This document shows positions 6,423 to 6,976 of a stretch of 6,976 bases of DNA, piece by piece. The position numbers and the translations under genes were made by a program. Position 1 is the first letter of the stretch. Each line of letters starts with the position of its first letter. Below the pieces are notes generated by a model. It was not told where the DNA came from. It did no database searches and worked only from the letters and a program-made list of their open reading frames with translations. The stretch is from Chloroflexota bacterium (GTDB lineage: Bacteria; Chloroflexota; Limnocylindria; Limnocylindrales; CSP1-4). The stretch spans positions 1-6,976 of the forward strand of contig JARXKQ010000059.1 in assembly GCA_030271555.1 (NCBI GenBank). The letters run 5' to 3'.

Positions 6423-6976
6423 ATGACCAATGAACCCTTGCGCATTGCGCTTTTGTCGCCGCCGTTTCTACCGGTGCCGCCCCCGGGCTACGCCGGGACG
6501 GAGCGGGTCGTCGGCGCCATCGCCCAGGGTCTGCACGACCGCGGCCACCGGGTGACGCTCTTTGCCCCGGGTGACTCGGAGGTGCCCTATGAGCTGGTGC
6601 CCACCGTGCCGCAGTCGCTGTGGCGCAACGGTCACCGCGGCGAGGCCACGTCATACATAGAGGGCACCGTCGCGTTGGCGTGGGAGCAGGCGGAGCGGTT
6701 CGACATCATCCATTCCCACCTGGACACGGCCGGGTTCGCGCTGGCACGGCACTGCGGCACCCCGGTGTTGACGACACTCCACCGAAGGCTCGACACCGGT
6801 GGTGCGGCGGAGCTGATCGACTCGTTCCCGGATGTGCCGCTGGTCTCGATCAGTGACAGTCAGCGGCGCTGGAATCCAGAAGCGAACTGGATCGCCACGA
6901 TCCACCACGGCCTCGACTTCAGCGCGACGCCCTTGAACCACGGGGCTGGCGACTACCTGCTGCTCGTGGGCCGCGT
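6423..6976 (+). CDS. Family 4 glycosyltransferase, N-terminal part (cut by window edge)
   Basis: The first 184 codons are present and the frame is still open at the edge. The visible part is the N-terminal Rossmann domain of a GT-B fold enzyme, the half that normally binds the acceptor. RIALLSPPFLPVPP (7-20) and GYAGTERVV (22-30) form the first strand and glycine loop typical of GT4 enzymes. FDIIHSHLD (93-101), TPVLTTLH (113-120) and SISDSQR (142-148) are further family landmarks. HHGLDF (161-166), then YLLLVGR at the edge, marks the crossover to the sugar-nucleotide-binding domain, which would lie beyond the window. Such enzymes transfer sugars from activated donors to polysaccharide, lipid or small-molecule acceptors, usually at the inner face of the membrane; the substrate cannot be told. 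Full-length relatives are usually 340-400 residues. It lies 95 bases after the GreA fusion on the same strand. Confidence 0.92.
   Translation, partial: MTNEPLRIALLSPPFLPVPPPGYAGTERVVGAIAQGLHDRGHRVTLFAPGDSEVPYELVPTVPQSLWRNGHRGEATSYIEGTVALAWEQAERFDIIHSHLDTAGFALARHCGTPVLTTLHRRLDTGGAAELIDSFPDVPLVSISDSQRRWNPEANWIATIHHGLDFSATPLNHGAGDYLLLVGR

Overview
This window is a high-GC bacterial chromosomal segment with tightly packed genes. The gene set suggests a free-living soil or freshwater lineage such as Chloroflexota (Limnocylindria-like) or a deep actinobacterial relative. That placement rests on GC content, codon use and remembered similarity of several proteins, and no marker gene here proves it. 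There are no rRNA or tRNA genes, CRISPR arrays, insertion sequences or phage genes.

Layout. Positions 1-117 hold no supported gene, only a possible hairpin just past the first gene. Two small four-helix membrane proteins of unknown function lie on the minus strand (118-693 and 751-1296) and probably form a small operon. A 221-base divergent region separates them from a plus-strand gene (1518-2216) for a conserved two-helix membrane protein. That gene ends at a strong intrinsic terminator (2264-2302). Converging on it from the right is a 919-residue minus-strand protein (2370-5129): an ADP-forming acyl-CoA (acetate-CoA) ligase fused to a C-terminal GNAT acetyltransferase, the architecture of the Pat/PatZ lysine acetyltransferases. 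A 94-base divergent region follows. The plus-strand gene at 5224-6327 encodes a GreA transcript-cleavage factor carrying an extra N-terminal domain that looks like a degenerate GIY-YIG fold. The window ends inside a plus-strand family 4 glycosyltransferase gene (6423 to the edge).

How the genes work together. Apart from the 118-1296 pair there is no clear pathway cluster. The ligase/acetyltransferase points to acetate or acyl-CoA metabolism coupled to protein acetylation. The GreA fusion would act on RNA polymerase. The glycosyltransferase would act in envelope or exopolysaccharide synthesis. The most unusual item is the GreA fusion: the RNA-polymerase-acting half keeps its catalytic acidic residues, while the nuclease-like half has lost both signature tyrosines.
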